NCBI GenBank assembly: GCA_024741835.1 | Contig: JAENRP010000048.1 | Location: 124,001-188,000 of the forward strand | From: Diplocarpon mali | Taxonomy: Eukaryota; Ascomycota; Leotiomycetes; Helotiales; Drepanopezizaceae | Reading direction: 5' to 3' | DNA length: 64,000 bases | Part shown: positions 45,760-59,800 of the stretch, one piece after another | Position numbering within the stretch: position 1 is the stretch's first letter | How the letters are laid out: each line of letters starts with the position of its first letter | Position numbers and translations under genes: made by a program | Notes under the pieces: generated by a model | The model's database searches: none | Told to the model about the DNA's origin: nothing | The model's input: only the letters and a program-made list of their open reading frames with translations

Positions 45760-48700
45760 AGGTCACAATTTGTGGAAAGACTTAGATTTTGATTCCCGCC
45801 TATTAATAGGCGGCCGCCAGTTCTTGGTTCCTATAGAACTAGCTCGAAATGGATCATTTATCAAAACAGTTGCCCATATTGATGGCGGAGCTAATATTTT
45901 CGGTATTATCAAGACGTCTCTAGCATACCAGCTCTCCTAAAGACTCGGGGTGAAGTTCATTAAACTGCCTAAACCGATTACCCCCACTGGCTACAATGGT
46001 CTCGAGGGAGAAACCATTCGATTCGCCGTCTTACTCACCCTCACAATCGATAGGCGACGAATCAACTTCCCTTTCCTAATCACAAGTTTAGGAGCAACCG
46101 ACGTTCTAATCGGCAGGAAGTTCCTAGAGCACTATGACCTCAAACAGTCCTACGGAAAAGGAAAAAACCGTATCTCCTGGCCCAAGGATATGCCTATCGT
46201 CCCCTACTTTGATCGACGCATACTAATCGATCTCTCGCGGCCAACAAAACCCCTAATGGCCTAGCAAGACGTCGATCGTCGAGCAGCTATGATGGATGCC
46301 GAGGACGAAGACCTGAGAATAGCCCGAGCCCAGCTCTCGGTGCTAGCAAGCAATAACGACTCGAATCTTACTCCCGGTCCCGGCCCGCGAGTGAAATCTG
46401 CGAACTCGAATCTCACTCCCGGTCCCGGCCCGCGAGTGAAATCTGCGAATTCGATTCCCACTCCCGTGGCCTCTTGCAGACCTAGGGATAGCAGTTTCTT
46501 TAGAGACTTGAAAAGAGATCTGAACTGCATGAAGAAGGCCTTGCTAGGAGTACTAGACCCCCCGCCCCCTCTCCTAGTGAAGAGAAACGCTCCTCTAAAG
46601 ACGGCTTGCCAGATCAGCCTAATCTCAGCCTCAGCAATCGGCGCCCTCTACCACCGCTTTATGACTAGGGCAAGGCGAGCTATACAAACTCAGGAACCGG
46701 CGCCTAAAGAGTTCATATTCGTAAGCTCAGTTCACGACCTAGACCGAGAGATCAATCGCCGAGAATCGGCTAGGCAAGCTGAAATTAGCTCCCTTGGCCT
46801 TAGTTCGGCGCTGCAAGCCAAGTATAAGAGCAACGACGAGCTAATAGACCAGAAGCTCCCTCCTCAGTACGCTAAGTTCAAGAACGTCTTCAATCGCCAG
46901 GCCTCCGATCAGCTGCCGAAACCTAGGCCAGGAGTAGATCATAAAATCGAGCTGACAGGCGAGAACAACTTGACAATCGAGCCCCTCCGCCGCCTTACCG
47001 ACGAACAGCTCTTAGAGGTCAAGAGCTATATTCTCAAGAACCTGCATAAAGGATTCATCGAAGCTTCGAGTTCCCCCTAGGCAGCCCCAATCCTCTTCGT
47101 TAGAAAAGCTGATGGCTCACTACGTCTATGCGTCGATTACCGGAAACTAAACGCTCTAACGAAGAAAGACCCCTACCCGATTCCCTTTATCGATGAGATA
47201 ATGGCACGCATATCGAAAGCTTGTGTTTTTACAAAAATCGATATATAACAAGCCTTCCACCGTATTCGCATGTCAGCTGACGCCGAGGACCTGACTACCT
47301 TTCGCACGCGTTACAGGACCTACAAATACAAGGTTTTGCCATTCGGACTGACAAATGGGCCCGCCACCTTTCAAAGGTTCATCAACAATATTCTCCTTAA
47401 GCACCTCGACGATTTCTACTCTGCCTACCTAGATGATATTCTAATCTACTTAGAAAACTCCCTTGACTACGAGATCCACGTTAAGAAGATCTTAGGGATT
47501 CTCTAACGCCACGGCCTGCAAGCAGATATTAAGAAAAGCGAGTTCGGGGTTACTAAGACTAGGTTCCTAGGGTTTATTATCGGAGTTCACGGAATTGAGG
47601 TAGACCTTGACAAGGTCTCAGTCATTTAGGAGTGGAAATACGCCGAGAATGTACGCGGCGTACAGAGCTTCCTAGGGTTCTATAACTTCTACCGAAGGTT
47701 TATTAAAGGCTATAGTCGTATCTGCCGACCCTTGACAGCTCTTATAGGGAACGTTCCTTTTGATTTTAATAACGCTTGTAAAGAAGCTTAGGAAGCTCTG
47801 CGCTTGAGCCTCTAAACAACCCCGATCTTGTGCTACTATCACCCTCAGAAGCAGACAAGACTTGAGACCGACGCCTCCGACGGCGTAGTCGCCGGCGTAC
47901 TCTCCTAACTCTAGGAAGACGATAACTACCACCCAATCGGGTACTTCTCGAAGACGATAAATAACGCCGAGCTGAATTACCCCATTTACGATAAGGAGCT
48001 CCTAGCGATTTTTAGATCGTTCCACCAGTATAAGGCAGAGCTACTCGGGGCCCAGAAAACAGTACACGTATATATAGATCATAAAGCCCTCGAGTACTTC
48101 ATAACAACTAAGGACTTAATAGCCCGGCAGGCTCGCTAGGCGGAGTTCTTCGCTGATTTCAACTTCCTCATTATGTACCGAACAGGCACGACGAATACGC
48201 TGGCTGACACACTCTCCCGTCGAGACCAGGAGCTGACCCCTCTCGAGGCCAGAAAACGAGCTTTACGCCACCAGCAGCTCTTGCCCGACGATAAGCTCTC
48301 TACAAAAGTACTCGCCACTAGAGGCGATTCCACTCGCGGGCCCGGCCCACAAGTGACGAGTGTGCCAATCGCGCCAATAGAGGCACCTGCCGACCTAACG
48401 TCAAGGGTCGAGTACGATATAGCGAGCTACTACATTATCGACGAGGTCATTCAAGCTAATAAGACCTCCCCGGAGCTACAGAAGTTCCGAGACGAGGCGC
48501 AAAGCCACAGCCTCGACTATGAACTCAGCTAAGGCAAACTCTTCTTCCAAGGTAGACTCGTTGTGCCGTCACAACCTCCTGAACTACGAACAGCCCTGAT
48601 TCGTCATGTGCACAAGCAACCTTGCGTCGCATACGCTGGAATCGGGAAAACAAGGCTTCTGGTAGGAAGAAAATACTACTGGAAAAGCCTTAGCAGCGAC

Positions 48701-49851
48701 GTCGGCACTTATATCCAGAACTATCGTTATTCGAGAATGAAAGCTCGTTGTGATAAGACCCCAGGTTTCCTACAACCCTTGCCAATTCCCGAACGAGCAT
48801 ACTAACACTTGACTATGGATTTCACGGAGCTCCCGCTTAACGAACTCGGCTACGACTTTACACTAGTGATAATAGACCGATTGTTAAAGAAGGCAGTATT
48901 AATCCCGTGCTATAAGACGGTAGATGCGAAAGGCCTTGCAAAGTTGTTCTTAATTCACTAGATACGCTATTTCGGCATGCCCGACTCGATTCTGTTAGAT
49001 AGAGGCGCCCAATTCGTCTCTACCTTTTGGAAAGAGCTCTGTCGAATACTAGGTACAAAGGTCAAGCTAACTACAGCCTATAACCCTAACGTCGACGGCC
49101 AAACTGAGATCATGAACCAGTACTTAAAACAACGCCTCAGGCCGTTCTGCTTATACTACTAAGACAATTGGAGTCGTCTCTTGCCTTTGATGGATATCGC
49201 CCAATTGACTTTGCCTTACGAATCGCTAGGGCAAATTTCCCCTTTCTAAGTGCTAAACGGCTACGAAGCTCGCTTCTCCTGGAATTTAATTAACCTAGAG
49301 CCTCTACGGACAGCAACCGAGAGATTAAATCGTAAAACGGCACTGCGCATAGCTACTAGAGCTTAAAAAGTAGTCTAATTCGCTTAATCATCTCTACAAG
49401 TACAATAGGCTAAAATGAAACGGCTCGCAGATCTCCACCGCCGGCCAGTTGATTGGACTATAGGAGATGATATGCTAATTAGTACTAAAAACTGGAAACT
49501 GGACCGGCCGAGCCGAAAGCTCTCCGAAAAGTGGTACGGCCTAGTGAAAGTACTAGAAAAGCTAGGGGAAAGCTGGAAGCTACAATTGCCCGATTCGCTC
49601 CGTTCGATCTACCCTATTTTCCACTCCCACTTACTGCATAAATACCTTCCTAACCTCCTATTAGGACAAGTTCAGGAACCTCCTGCCCTAATTAAAGTGC
49701 TACCAGAATAGGAGGAGTGGGAGATAGAAGAAATAATTGGCTCTTATATTCGAGCTAGGAAGCTCGAATATCAGATCAAGTGGAAAGGAGCTAATAAAGA
49801 CCTCGAATGGTACCTGTACTCTAATACTATAACAGCGCTATATGCTATTTG
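45760..49851 (+). pseudogene. pol: pol of the Ty3 element, about 20 premature stops
   Basis: All segments lie in one frame, different from gag. Protease: HIDGGA near 45875-45892. Reverse transcriptase: about 46830-47500, with [35 protein letters not shown] and the catalytic YLDD at 47426-47437. RNase H: about 47850-48180 (YDKELLAI, then HKALEYF). Integrase: zinc-binding region near 48600-48760 with some Cys positions lost, then the core with MDFTELPLNE, LLDRGAQFVSTFWKEL and NPNVDGQTEIMNQYLKQRLR. A chromodomain-like tail (LEYQIKWKGANKDLEWYLYS) lies at about 49719-49851. Between protease and RT is a linker with two tandem copies of the palindromic unit; another copy lies between RNase H and integrase. 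Confidence 0.9.
46370..46437 (+). repeat. Two tandem palindromic units in Ty3 pol linker
   Basis: Intact copies of the motif lie at 46370-46392 and 46415-46437 (45-bp period), each encoding TPGPGPRV in the pol frame. Single copies lie at 44595-44617 (gag) and 48332-48354 (between RNase H and integrase). Confidence 0.9.
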
Positions 49852-49996
49852 AGATTTCCATCTAAAAAACCCTCAAGCTAAGGGGCCACTAAGGGCGCTA
49901 TCAAGCTGGCTTAGGTTATATAATAATGGAATTGACGATTATAGGGACTTAAAGGACAATACGCCTATAGATACAACTGCGCGGGCGCAGTTTTTC

Positions 49997-50011
49997 AAAG
50001 GGGGAGGGTAG
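49997..50011 (+). other. Polypurine tract
   Basis: AAAGGGGGAGGGTAG abuts the TG of the 3' LTR and would prime plus-strand DNA synthesis. Confidence 0.85.
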
Positions 50012-50246
50012 TGTTACAGTCATATCACGTGTTGGTTAAGTACACAAAGTCAAGTGCCCGCTAAGGTAGCAAGGTAGCTGGGTTACGTGCACGCTAGTAA
50101 AGCACCTGTACTTATTCTGGAGGAGCTCTACTAGAAACTCTCTCTTTTTCTTCATCTTTTCTTCTTTATTACATAGCGTACCTCTTGAGGTAATACAGTC
50201 AGCGTTCGTTCTCGACCCACTGTACGCTCCAGAGCAAGTCGTAACA
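50012..50246 (+). repeat. 3' LTR (235 bp)
   Basis: Same length as the 5' LTR, 225 of 235 positions identical. All ten differences are G to A (eight) or C to T (two) relative to the 5' copy. Followed directly by ATAAC at 50247-50251. Confidence 0.95.
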
Positions 50247-50251
50247 ATAAC

Positions 50252-53200
50252 TACACTAGCTTTTTAATAGAACCTACTCTTAAGTAACACTTTACGAATA
50301 GGCTTAGATATATCTACTTCGCTAGCTGAGGTTTTTAAAGACGATTATAAGGTGCCGCCTATTTTAGAACCTTATACCTGCGTGCTATATATACTAGCGT
50401 CGTCTAGCAACTTACTAGATCATCTATTAGATTAACGGTTGCTATTATCGACTGGTTTACCTATATTATTAATTAATACTAGTGAATTATTGAGTTTAAA
50501 GCTTTAAAGAGCACTCTCAGTTAAAGACGCGTCTATAGCATTAACGTTAGCCTACTTAAGATAACTTGAGTTTAATATTATAGCTCTTAATAATCCTCTC
50601 AGTCCTTTAATAGGGACTATACTCCTTAAGTATGAACTATTAAGCCAGTTCACTAGAGCTAAGGGAAATGCATCCTAATGGCTTAATCGCTTGCAGTACA
50701 ACTTTAAGAGTGCTAGCTATATATTACTAGACCTAGAGATATTCTTTAAGGCTATTAATATCTTATTTAAGGGCTAGGTAGCAGAGTGGCTAGACTCTAG
50801 CGCCGAATTCTGGGCTATTATTAATAAAAAGGAGAATGCTACTACTAATTATATCGCTAACTTTAAGCAGGCATTAAAGGCTAAGTATCTTATAAAGGTA
50901 ACTGACTATATTGAAAATAATATTTAATATAATATTAAGAACCTTACTTAAAAGCCAAATGAGTCACTTATAATATACTACTAAAGGACTACCTACTTAC
51001 TTTATTATATATATAGAAAGGATGCTAGTAGATTAACAATTAGCCTAGCACTTAATTCTATTAAGCAAGTTGTATTAGATAGTATTATCGCAGCCTTTAT
51101 TAAGGGCATTTATAATAATAAGCTATATATAGCTACCCTTTCGAAGTCGGCGTTATTAACTAAAGCGCTATAGAAGGCCTTAGACGTTATAAAGGATGCT
51201 TAGAATATGCTAAATACAACCTATGAGATAGAGCAACGCTAATAAGAGAAGATCGAGACCGAATAATTGTAATAACTATACTATAAATAATATAGTATAT
51301 CAGCTTCTGCGGTTCTATTACTATTAAATGTAGGAAAACCTATAGTCTTAATTAATCAAAAGCCATTAATGTATTTGCTAAGATCGACCCCTTTAGTTGA
51401 GTTGTATAGAAATACACCTTCGCAACCCTTAATTACTAATTGAAATAGTAGTCAGAACGGTAACTAGAGTGCTTATAGGGCCCTATAGGAAACTAATAAT
51501 ATATAGAATGCCTAGCCTATAAGGATTAATCCTAATTAGCGAGCTTAATAGAACCTAAGAGTATATACTATCCTACCCTATTTGCAATTACTATACCCTA
51601 TTATCAATAGCTCTTAGACCTATAACTTAAAGAAGGATAGAGTCCTATGTATATAATATAGGGACTTTGGTTATAAGGCAATTGAATATACTAGTAATAA
51701 ACTCGCCGCTTAAGAGAAGGCATACTTATAATAAGCCATATAAGGAGGCAACGTCGGATCTTACCTTGCTAATATTACTAGGTTAAGTAAGTATACTTAG
51801 AGCCTATTTGCAAAAGCTGAGGAGGGTTATAAAGAGTCGTCCTTATTAAACTAGCAGTATAAGACTTTAAGTAACCTAGTGTTATTCGATAATTATATTA
51901 AAACTTTAGCTTTTAATAACTGCTCTCTTAACATATTATCCTTAGATTCTAAGATGGCTAGGCGTCTTAGAAAGCGATTACGCATATCTATTAAAGAGTT
52001 AGTCAATTTAAGTGATAATAAACTAATGCTAGTACTAATAACTAAGCCGACGAGTAGGGCATTTAATAAATCTACTAGTAGAGAGACTAGTATAGAGAAG
52101 CTAGCTAATAAGAAAGGCAAACGCGCTATTTAATACCTAAGAGAAATTGTTATATAAGAAGGAATAGGCTTAATAGATTATCAAGAGCTTGTAGATAGAA
52201 TTAAAGTGCTATTAAGTCTAACTAAGTTCTTTTAAGTTTCGCCCAAAGGTAGTAAAGAGTTCTGATATTTATTAACTCGCAAGAATTATAAGTCTTTAAA
52301 GAAGGCCGAGAAATCGGTCTACTTTACAGCTAAGGCAAGGGTCTTAAATAACGCCCGAAATGCCTTAAAACCAATTGCTACTATTCCCTTGCTATTAGCT
52401 AAGAAGAAGGCCTTTTAAATTGATTGCTTTATTAGGATGCTAAGTAAGGACGGAATCCTAGTGGACGTAGCTCTATTGACCCATATTACCTAAGTTAATT
52501 AGGGTTCTAATATAAATATTATATCCTACGCCTTAGTAAATAAGTTAAAGTTTAAACCTATTCTATTATTAGAGAGAGGCTTTAGTGGCTTAATAATAAA
52601 TACCGCAGATAGTAGCAAGACTGAACTTATATATTAGATAGAGTTTAAGGTTAATACATATAGGATATGGCATAAAGATGAAGCGTTTATATAACTATTT
52701 AATACTAACCTATACTTGCTGCTTAGTCTTCTATAGCTATAGAAAGTGGATAGCACTATTAATATCCGAAACTTATAAATAACGATTAGTGATTCCGCAA
52801 ATAGTAAGAAGAAGGTGGCTATTAAGGGTCCTAAGTTTGTATTATTTAAATATCATAAGTTATTCTTATATCCAATTGGCGTGCTAGATTTAGGTCTCTT
52901 AGATTTAAATAAATCAACTATTAAAAGACCTAATATATAAGATAAGCTAGAGAGCAGCTTAAGCAATAGCAAGAGCGATAAAACTGATTCCTCTATTGAC
53001 TTGGAAAACTAGATAGAGATAGACGACCTAAGATCGTTGCTAAAAGTATTAATAACGCATAGTTAGTCCTAATACAATTAACCTATGTATTAGATAATAA
53101 AGAAGGTAGAGTTATCTAAGACTAATAAGATAGTAAGACCGCAATTATATAAAATGGCCTACCCGAATCTGCGAAGCTAATATTCGAAGCCTTAAAGGAA

Positions 53201-56200
53201 TTAATTAAGGAAATATGCGATTATAAGGAATCTATAGCACTGCGACTGATAAAGGCAAATCGTAAAAAGGTAGTTGAACTACAAATCCATAGCCTCTTTA
53301 GCTTAAGCGCGAGATTAATAAGCTTAAAAGCGAACTCTAATATTAATATCGACTTAAAGGAGTTATTATACTATAGGGAGTCGATATACCAAAGGGACTT
53401 AAGTAGTAGGACTAAGCTATAGTTAAATTGGGTAGTAATACTATACCCAACCTATTAACGCTTATACTAATAACCTTTATTAAAGGAATTAGATATAATT
53501 ATTAATAAATGGTTTTAAACCTTTAAAACTAAAATGGGAAATCTAATTAACAAGCAGTAGAGCCGACTGAAGAGGCTATTATATATATATTAGGACCTAG
53601 ATGCGAAAGAGCTATAGAACCTGCTACCTACTAACTTATACACTTATAGAGTTCGTTTAAAGGAAGGTATTAAGCTATATTTAATAACTTAGTAAAAACG
53701 CTGGCTAGCTGCGAAGGAATATTAGCTTTAATAATATATTAATAAGAGATTAAGCTGCGGCTTTTATAAACGTATAATAGTAGCGAATAGCTAGCTGTTT
53801 GATTAAAATGCGTAGGCTATTATTATTGACAAGGTAAAGGACCCGTAGCTATAGGACGAACCTAGAATTACCTTTAACTACTGCAATATAATTGAGCAAA
53901 TACCTAGATACTATATAAAGCTATTATCGAAGCTATATAATTACTTAAGCTATCTAGCGTATAAACTATTCCTTAAATTCGATTTAAAGAACGTATACTA
54001 ATATATGCCAGTTTACCTAGCAGACTGCTATTACTTTGCGTTTACGATATCTGGCATTAGCTAACTTTAATAAATTAAAATACTATAAGGGTTAATAACC
54101 TCTGGCTATAGTATAACTGAGCTAATATATATTATACTAGGCTAGATACTACCTAATGAACTAGACTATAGTGACTTTGCTAGCCAACTATTAGTAATTA
54201 TTGCTTTAGATAAGGACTCCCTTCCTATATGCGGCTTTTATATTAATAATATCTTTAAAGGCTATTAGGATTTTAAGGAAGGCTATTGCTTTATAGCAAA
54301 TGAATTATTCCTAAGAGTAGCATAGGCCTATATGCGGCTATTGTTTAAGAAGATAGAATTATTTATAGATAAGGTTATTACACTTAGCGTCACTTATAAG
54401 TCTAGAGGCCTGATCTCGACTAAGCCTAAACGCTTAAATAAGATCTAAATATAGCCTATCCTTAAATCCGCTACTTAGGTTCGCGAGTTCGTTAGTACTA
54501 TTAGTATTATTAAGCGATTCATAAAGAACTTTGCAAAGATTAAACTACTATTATTATAACTAATTAGTAATATAGATTAGCGATAAGGGAAGGCTAAGCA
54601 AGTATCGTTTGAGATACTATATCAAAAGTGTTTAAATATCTTAGATATATATAGTTAGGATAGTAGAAGGTCTACTATCTACTTCTACTCTAATACAAGT
54701 AAGCAAAGTATAAGGTGCTATATAACTTAATAATAAAGAGGCACTAAGGTAGCGATACTATACGATACTTTTACATTCTCAAGGTTATAATACAATTATA
54801 GAATATATAAATGCGAATTATACGCAATTATAGAATTTAATCGCAAGTTCGATTATATATTTTATAGATTGATCATAGCGACTGTCTTTACTAATTATTA
54901 ACCTCTGACTTACTTCCTTAAGTTGTCTAATATCGAAGGCATATATGCTAAATAGGCCTTTAAGTTGCGCTAGCTAAATCTTAAGATACATTAGATCTTA
55001 GGCTTTAGAAATAAGGTAGCTAATGCCTTATTTTAAACTATCTTTCTTAATCTAAATAAAAACTGCAACAACTACCTTAACGACTTTAGCTACTTCGACC
55101 TATTTAGTATTAAACTAAAATAGGTTTAAAAGGATAGGAAGGGCGGCTATAAAGAATTGATTAGATAAGTCGGCAACTTAATCTATAAGGAGGAATTGCG
55201 TAGTATAATACTAAGGGAACCTTTGATAGTATTACTAGAGGTATTATCCTTTATAGCCTAACTACGCTAGGCGGATCCGATGTGTATTAAGTGGTTCAAA
55301 TCTAAGTACTTGCCTACTATTTTATAAGCTTTTACATTAGAAGGCGTCTAGCGAAGCTACTTACTTCAAATAAAGTACTGCGCTTGCGAGTAGTATTTGG
55401 AGATCGCTAGCTTTCTTATCTCTTCCGACTATTTAAAGTGGTATATTACAAAGACTTAAAGAGCTGCCTTTTATAAGAAACTAGATCGGTATAGTACTAA
55501 TTCCTAAGGCGTACTATATATTCAAATCTGAAGTGTAATAAAGCGCTATATCTTGCTTAGCGAAGTATTAGTAGTTTTAATAGCTACTTATAATAAAGGA
55601 GGCCACTTTTAGGCTGCTATTACCATTCGGAAGATAACTAACGTTTATTAGCCTAGTATAGCGAAGGATATATAGGACTATATACTTGGCTATTTGCGCT
55701 ATGCTTAGTATAGTACTACTCGACAGACTCAGACCCTTACTAAGGTTACAGTTTCTAGCATTATAAAGCTACTTAGTGCCGATTGGATTAGACCCTTCCC
55801 TGATTTCAACCGGCTAAATAAGGTCCGGTAGATCTTACTAATTATTAATTACTTCTCTTACTATGCGTAAGCCTAGGCATTCGATGCAAATGATTCGGCT
55901 GCTATTATTGATTTCCTATTTAATATCTTTAGTATATATAGTATACTAGTCGGTATTTATACTAATCTAAGCCTTTATTTTAATACAAAAGTGGTTAATT
56001 AAGCAAAAGAATAAGGCGCAATCTGGACTATATTTCCTTTTAAAGCTAAGAAGGCTATTAGAATAATTGAGAAAGCAATAGATATATTCTAATAAGTATT
56101 AAAGAAGATATGCCTTATGCCTTAACTCTGGCTAGAATAGCTTAATTAAGCACTTTATAACTTTAATAATTGCTATATCGCCTACTTTAGCTATAGTCTA

Positions 56201-56400
56201 TTCGAAATCTTACTTAGTTTTAATAGCTTTAATATAGTTAGTTAATAGTTCCTAGCATTCTATTATTAATCACTAACTGCGCTTATTAATAGTCCAGAAG
56301 GCGAATTAGAAGCTGCGCTACTAAATAGCAACAACTATACCGATCTTATGGTCGACTATATTAAGCTTAAGTGAGTCGGCGCAGTAGGTATAGGAAACTT
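50252..56400 (+). mobile_element. Older RIP-decayed Ty3/gypsy-like element
   Basis: Strongly AT-rich, stops in every frame, but domain remnants can be read on the plus strand. A gag-like part lies near 50670-51230 (WLDSSAEFWAIINKKE). Reverse transcriptase is near 53930-54270, with FLKFDLKNVY, YYFAFTISGI and the catalytic YxDD changed to YINN at about 54240-54251, then FVSTISIIKRFIKNFAKIK near 54490-54545. An integrase-like part is near 55600-55810 (ADWIRPFPDFN). The order RT then integrase is that of Ty3/gypsy. It is far more decayed than the inserted element, so older. LTRs were not identified. Confidence 0.7.
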
Positions 56401-56829
56401 CTAAAGGTCGATAGTCGATATATTAGTAAGAGTTAAGAAAGGAAGGTTACCCCTTTCTTCCCTATAGCTATATATATATTAATATCCTACTAATTAAGCA
56501 GTAGGGTTATATAATAATACATTAGAGTGATAGCTATATTACCTATCTTAATACCCTTACTCAAACCTTACTCCGATTGACCTGTAGTTAGGAAAATAAC
56601 AACTATCCTTTTACGCTAATCTAACTCTTAGGTATCTCTTTAAATTAAAAACAATTAATTAATAGCAACCTCTATTGAAATCACTAATCCTACTCGTAGG
56701 GTAGGACTAGGAGTCAAATTTCTAAAAGCGTTCCTTTATAAGATTATATGACCTGACTCGCAGGGCGGGCCCAGGAGTCGTCCTTAAGCTTGCTAAGCCC
56801 CTACTATCTTCTATAACCCTAGTATATCT
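56401..56829. other. AT-rich spacer between decayed elements, with two palindromic motif copies
   Basis: No domain remnant was readable here. Copies of the 23-bp palindromic motif lie at 56692-56714 (transition-mutated) and 56756-56778 (nearly intact), 64 bp apart. Confidence 0.45.
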
Positions 56830-59800
56830 TTAAATGCTTTGAACTTTGCAATTATCTTTAGTAGCTTTATAAATCCATTTGCTACTATTCGATCGGTTAA
56901 GATATAAGTAATCGATAACTTATTCTTTATAATAAGGTTATAAATAAAGTAGTAGGTAATATCGATATATTTCAATCGCTTATATAAGTGTAGATTCTTT
57001 ATAAGTGCAATTACTCTTATATTATCTGCTTAAAGATTAATATAATTCCTATCTTATCTAATATATTTAATAAAACCTATATCTTTTAAAACTTAGGCGA
57101 TTTATAATCCTTGCTTGCAATTTAATAATATTAATATATATTCAGCTTTAGTACTTATAATAGCTATTGATTTCTACTTCCTACTTCCTTATAATATAGG
57201 TCTACTATATAGTATTGCTACGCTTTTAGATATACTTTTCTAACCTTTTATATTTGCTTAATCGGAATCAGTATATACCTTAAGCTTTGCGCTTATATAT
57301 TTCATTAGTCTGTATCTTACCTTTTATATAATTATCGATCGAAGGTACCTTTTAAGTCGCTTGACTATATTCTTATATTAAATCGTCGGATCCTTTAGGT
57401 TCTGATTAAGTTACTTAATAATAAAGGCGATATCTGGTCTTATATATACTATAGTATATATAATTGCTCTAATATCCTATTAATACTTCTTCAGATCTCC
57501 TTTTTACTTATTTTCATTAGTAGGCTCTAACTTATTATACTTTCCTTCGATTAGAGTACACTTTAGCTTAAAGTTAGGAGTATAAGTAGAAAGTCCTATT
57601 CGGTCTAGGATCTTTTTAATATACTACTTTTAATCTAACTAAAGTTTTCAAGTGAAGCGGTTCCTTATAATGCAGATGCTAAAGATCTTATAAATTCCCT
57701 TTAGATCCTTAGTATTAAAACGTTTTTAAATTATTATAAAGAACTAATCTAATTAAGTAGTTATTTTTGTAGCTATAGCAATATTGTCGATATATAGTAG
57801 CAACTTGATTTTACGCTTAGTATAGGTAAATAGATAAAGGTTAGCTAGGCTTTAAACGAATCCTATTTTTATTAAAGTAGAGCTATATAAGAGGTTCTAA
57901 TCATAAGCTAATTATTTAAGCTTATAAATACTATAGAGTATACGAAGAGAGTAGCCAGCGTATATAGGAATACCGTTAGGTTAAGAGAGAAAAATCCGTT
58001 CCTTTATAATCGCTTTAGTAAATGCATTTTTAATATCGTACTATCTGTATTTAAAGTCCTTAGCAGCTACTATTATTATAAATATATAAAGGGTATTTAT
58101 ACGAACTATCGGCGCGAATATGTCAAAGTAGTCTTTTCTATACTATTAAGAGAAGCCCTTAGCTATAAGCCTTGCCTTATAACGCTTTAGGGTTCTATCT
58201 GTATATATCTTAATTATAAAGACCCACTTTATTAATACTAGGTTCATATCCTTTAGCGTTAGTTCCTTTATCTATATACCATTTATAGTAAGAAAGCTTA
58301 TCTCCTTTTAGATTGCCTTACTCTATACTGCTCTATTCTCCAGATTATTAATAGCTTTATTATACATCTTTAAAAGAGAGATTTTCATTATCCTTTTAGC
58401 AGCTAGGAACGCATTATCTTTATTAAAGCTCTATTAAAGTTTGAGCTTATAAATCCTATACGCTATTATAGCCTAGATACGCTTAGACTTGCGTTTGTCT
58501 AAGGTGTCTTTTAGTTTTAAGTCTCTATTCCTCTTTAAGGACGTAGGTTCGGCTATAGGTTCTATAGGCTTATTATTTAAAGAACCGCTTTCTAATAGTA
58601 AAGGCTTATTATTACTTATACCTATTTTAGGAATATCCTTTACTATAGGTGCTTTAATTAAAGGGATGATAATATTAAAGTTGTTTTATACTTTAGATAG
58701 TTTGCGGATAATAGGAATAGTCTATTCGGCCTTTAGATAATTAGTAGGTTATTAATTAGTAGGTGCGCTTAATATGCTTAAGCTAAGAGAAAAGGGTTAT
58801 TAGTTCGGCTTAATAGTATTACTATTAAGTAGTATACTTTGCGAATCTTTAAGTATATAAAGCTTTAAGGATAGCTTCCTCCTATTTTAAGATTCGTTAA
58901 ACTTAACTATTAAGGATATAATTACTCGCCTTAGATCTAGCGCATATACTATCTATTATTTTATTATCTATTTAATATACTTAATAAATATATACTCTTT
59001 ACCTTAGTCTATTAGCTTCTTACTCTTTATATCCGCAGGCTAGGACTTCGGGCTAATATAAGAGTAGTAGACGCTTTTAAAGACGCAGATATAGTCTAAG
59101 CTTAGTTTCTATTTAAAATATGCCTTATATAGTAATATTCGGATGCTATTAACTATTAGTCTACTACCTATTCTATTTCGCAGGTATACATCTACTTTAA
59201 TTATAAGGTCCTAGAATTCTAATAGTAGGTTAGTATCTTATAGTAGAGCGCGATAGTTAGTCTTTACTTGCTAGATACTTTACTTAGCGATGCTATTCTA
59301 ATAGGAACCTTTATATATTATAGTTAGTTTATAATAAACTCCTTATTTTACCTATTTATTAAGCTTTACTTTAATCTTTAATACGTTATTAGACCTAATA
59401 GCTATTAGCTTTAACTAAGTCTAGCATTCCTCTATTACTTTCTAAGTTTCTAGCTTTTTTATAAGCTTAAATTTAATCCTAGCGTAAATAGTCTATATCT
59501 GCTAAGTGGAGTTATCTATTATTTAAGAAAACTAATTATTTCCTTTAATTAAAGTTATAAATAGTCTAATAGTATTAATAGATATTAGTGCTAGTATCGA
59601 ATCTTTCTATAAACTAAGCTTAATTCGCATCCGATTTCGAAGTTTTATTAGCTTATAAATTCGGCATACTAGGCGATCCTTTAATACTTAGATCTTCCGT
59701 TTTAAGGTTAAGACCTTATATAAGCCCTTTAATTTCTCTAGCCTTAAATGCGCGAATCTTCTATATATTAGCTAATACCTTAATAGGCTTTCGGCTTCTA

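Larger units (their letters stand above)
43211..50246 (+). mobile_element. Full-length Ty3/gypsy chromovirus-type LTR retrotransposon
   Basis: A 7036-bp element with two 235-bp LTRs (TGTTAC ... GTAACA ends), a flanking ATAAC duplication, a primer site, gag with a CCHC knuckle, pol in the order protease, reverse transcriptase, RNase H, integrase, then a chromodomain-like C-terminus, and a polypurine tract before the 3' LTR. Gag reads in one frame and pol in another throughout. About 20 in-frame stops interrupt pol and three interrupt gag, yet the frame itself never shifts, which fits damage by transitions only. It is inserted in an older decayed element. It cannot be autonomous in this state. 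Confidence 0.95.
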
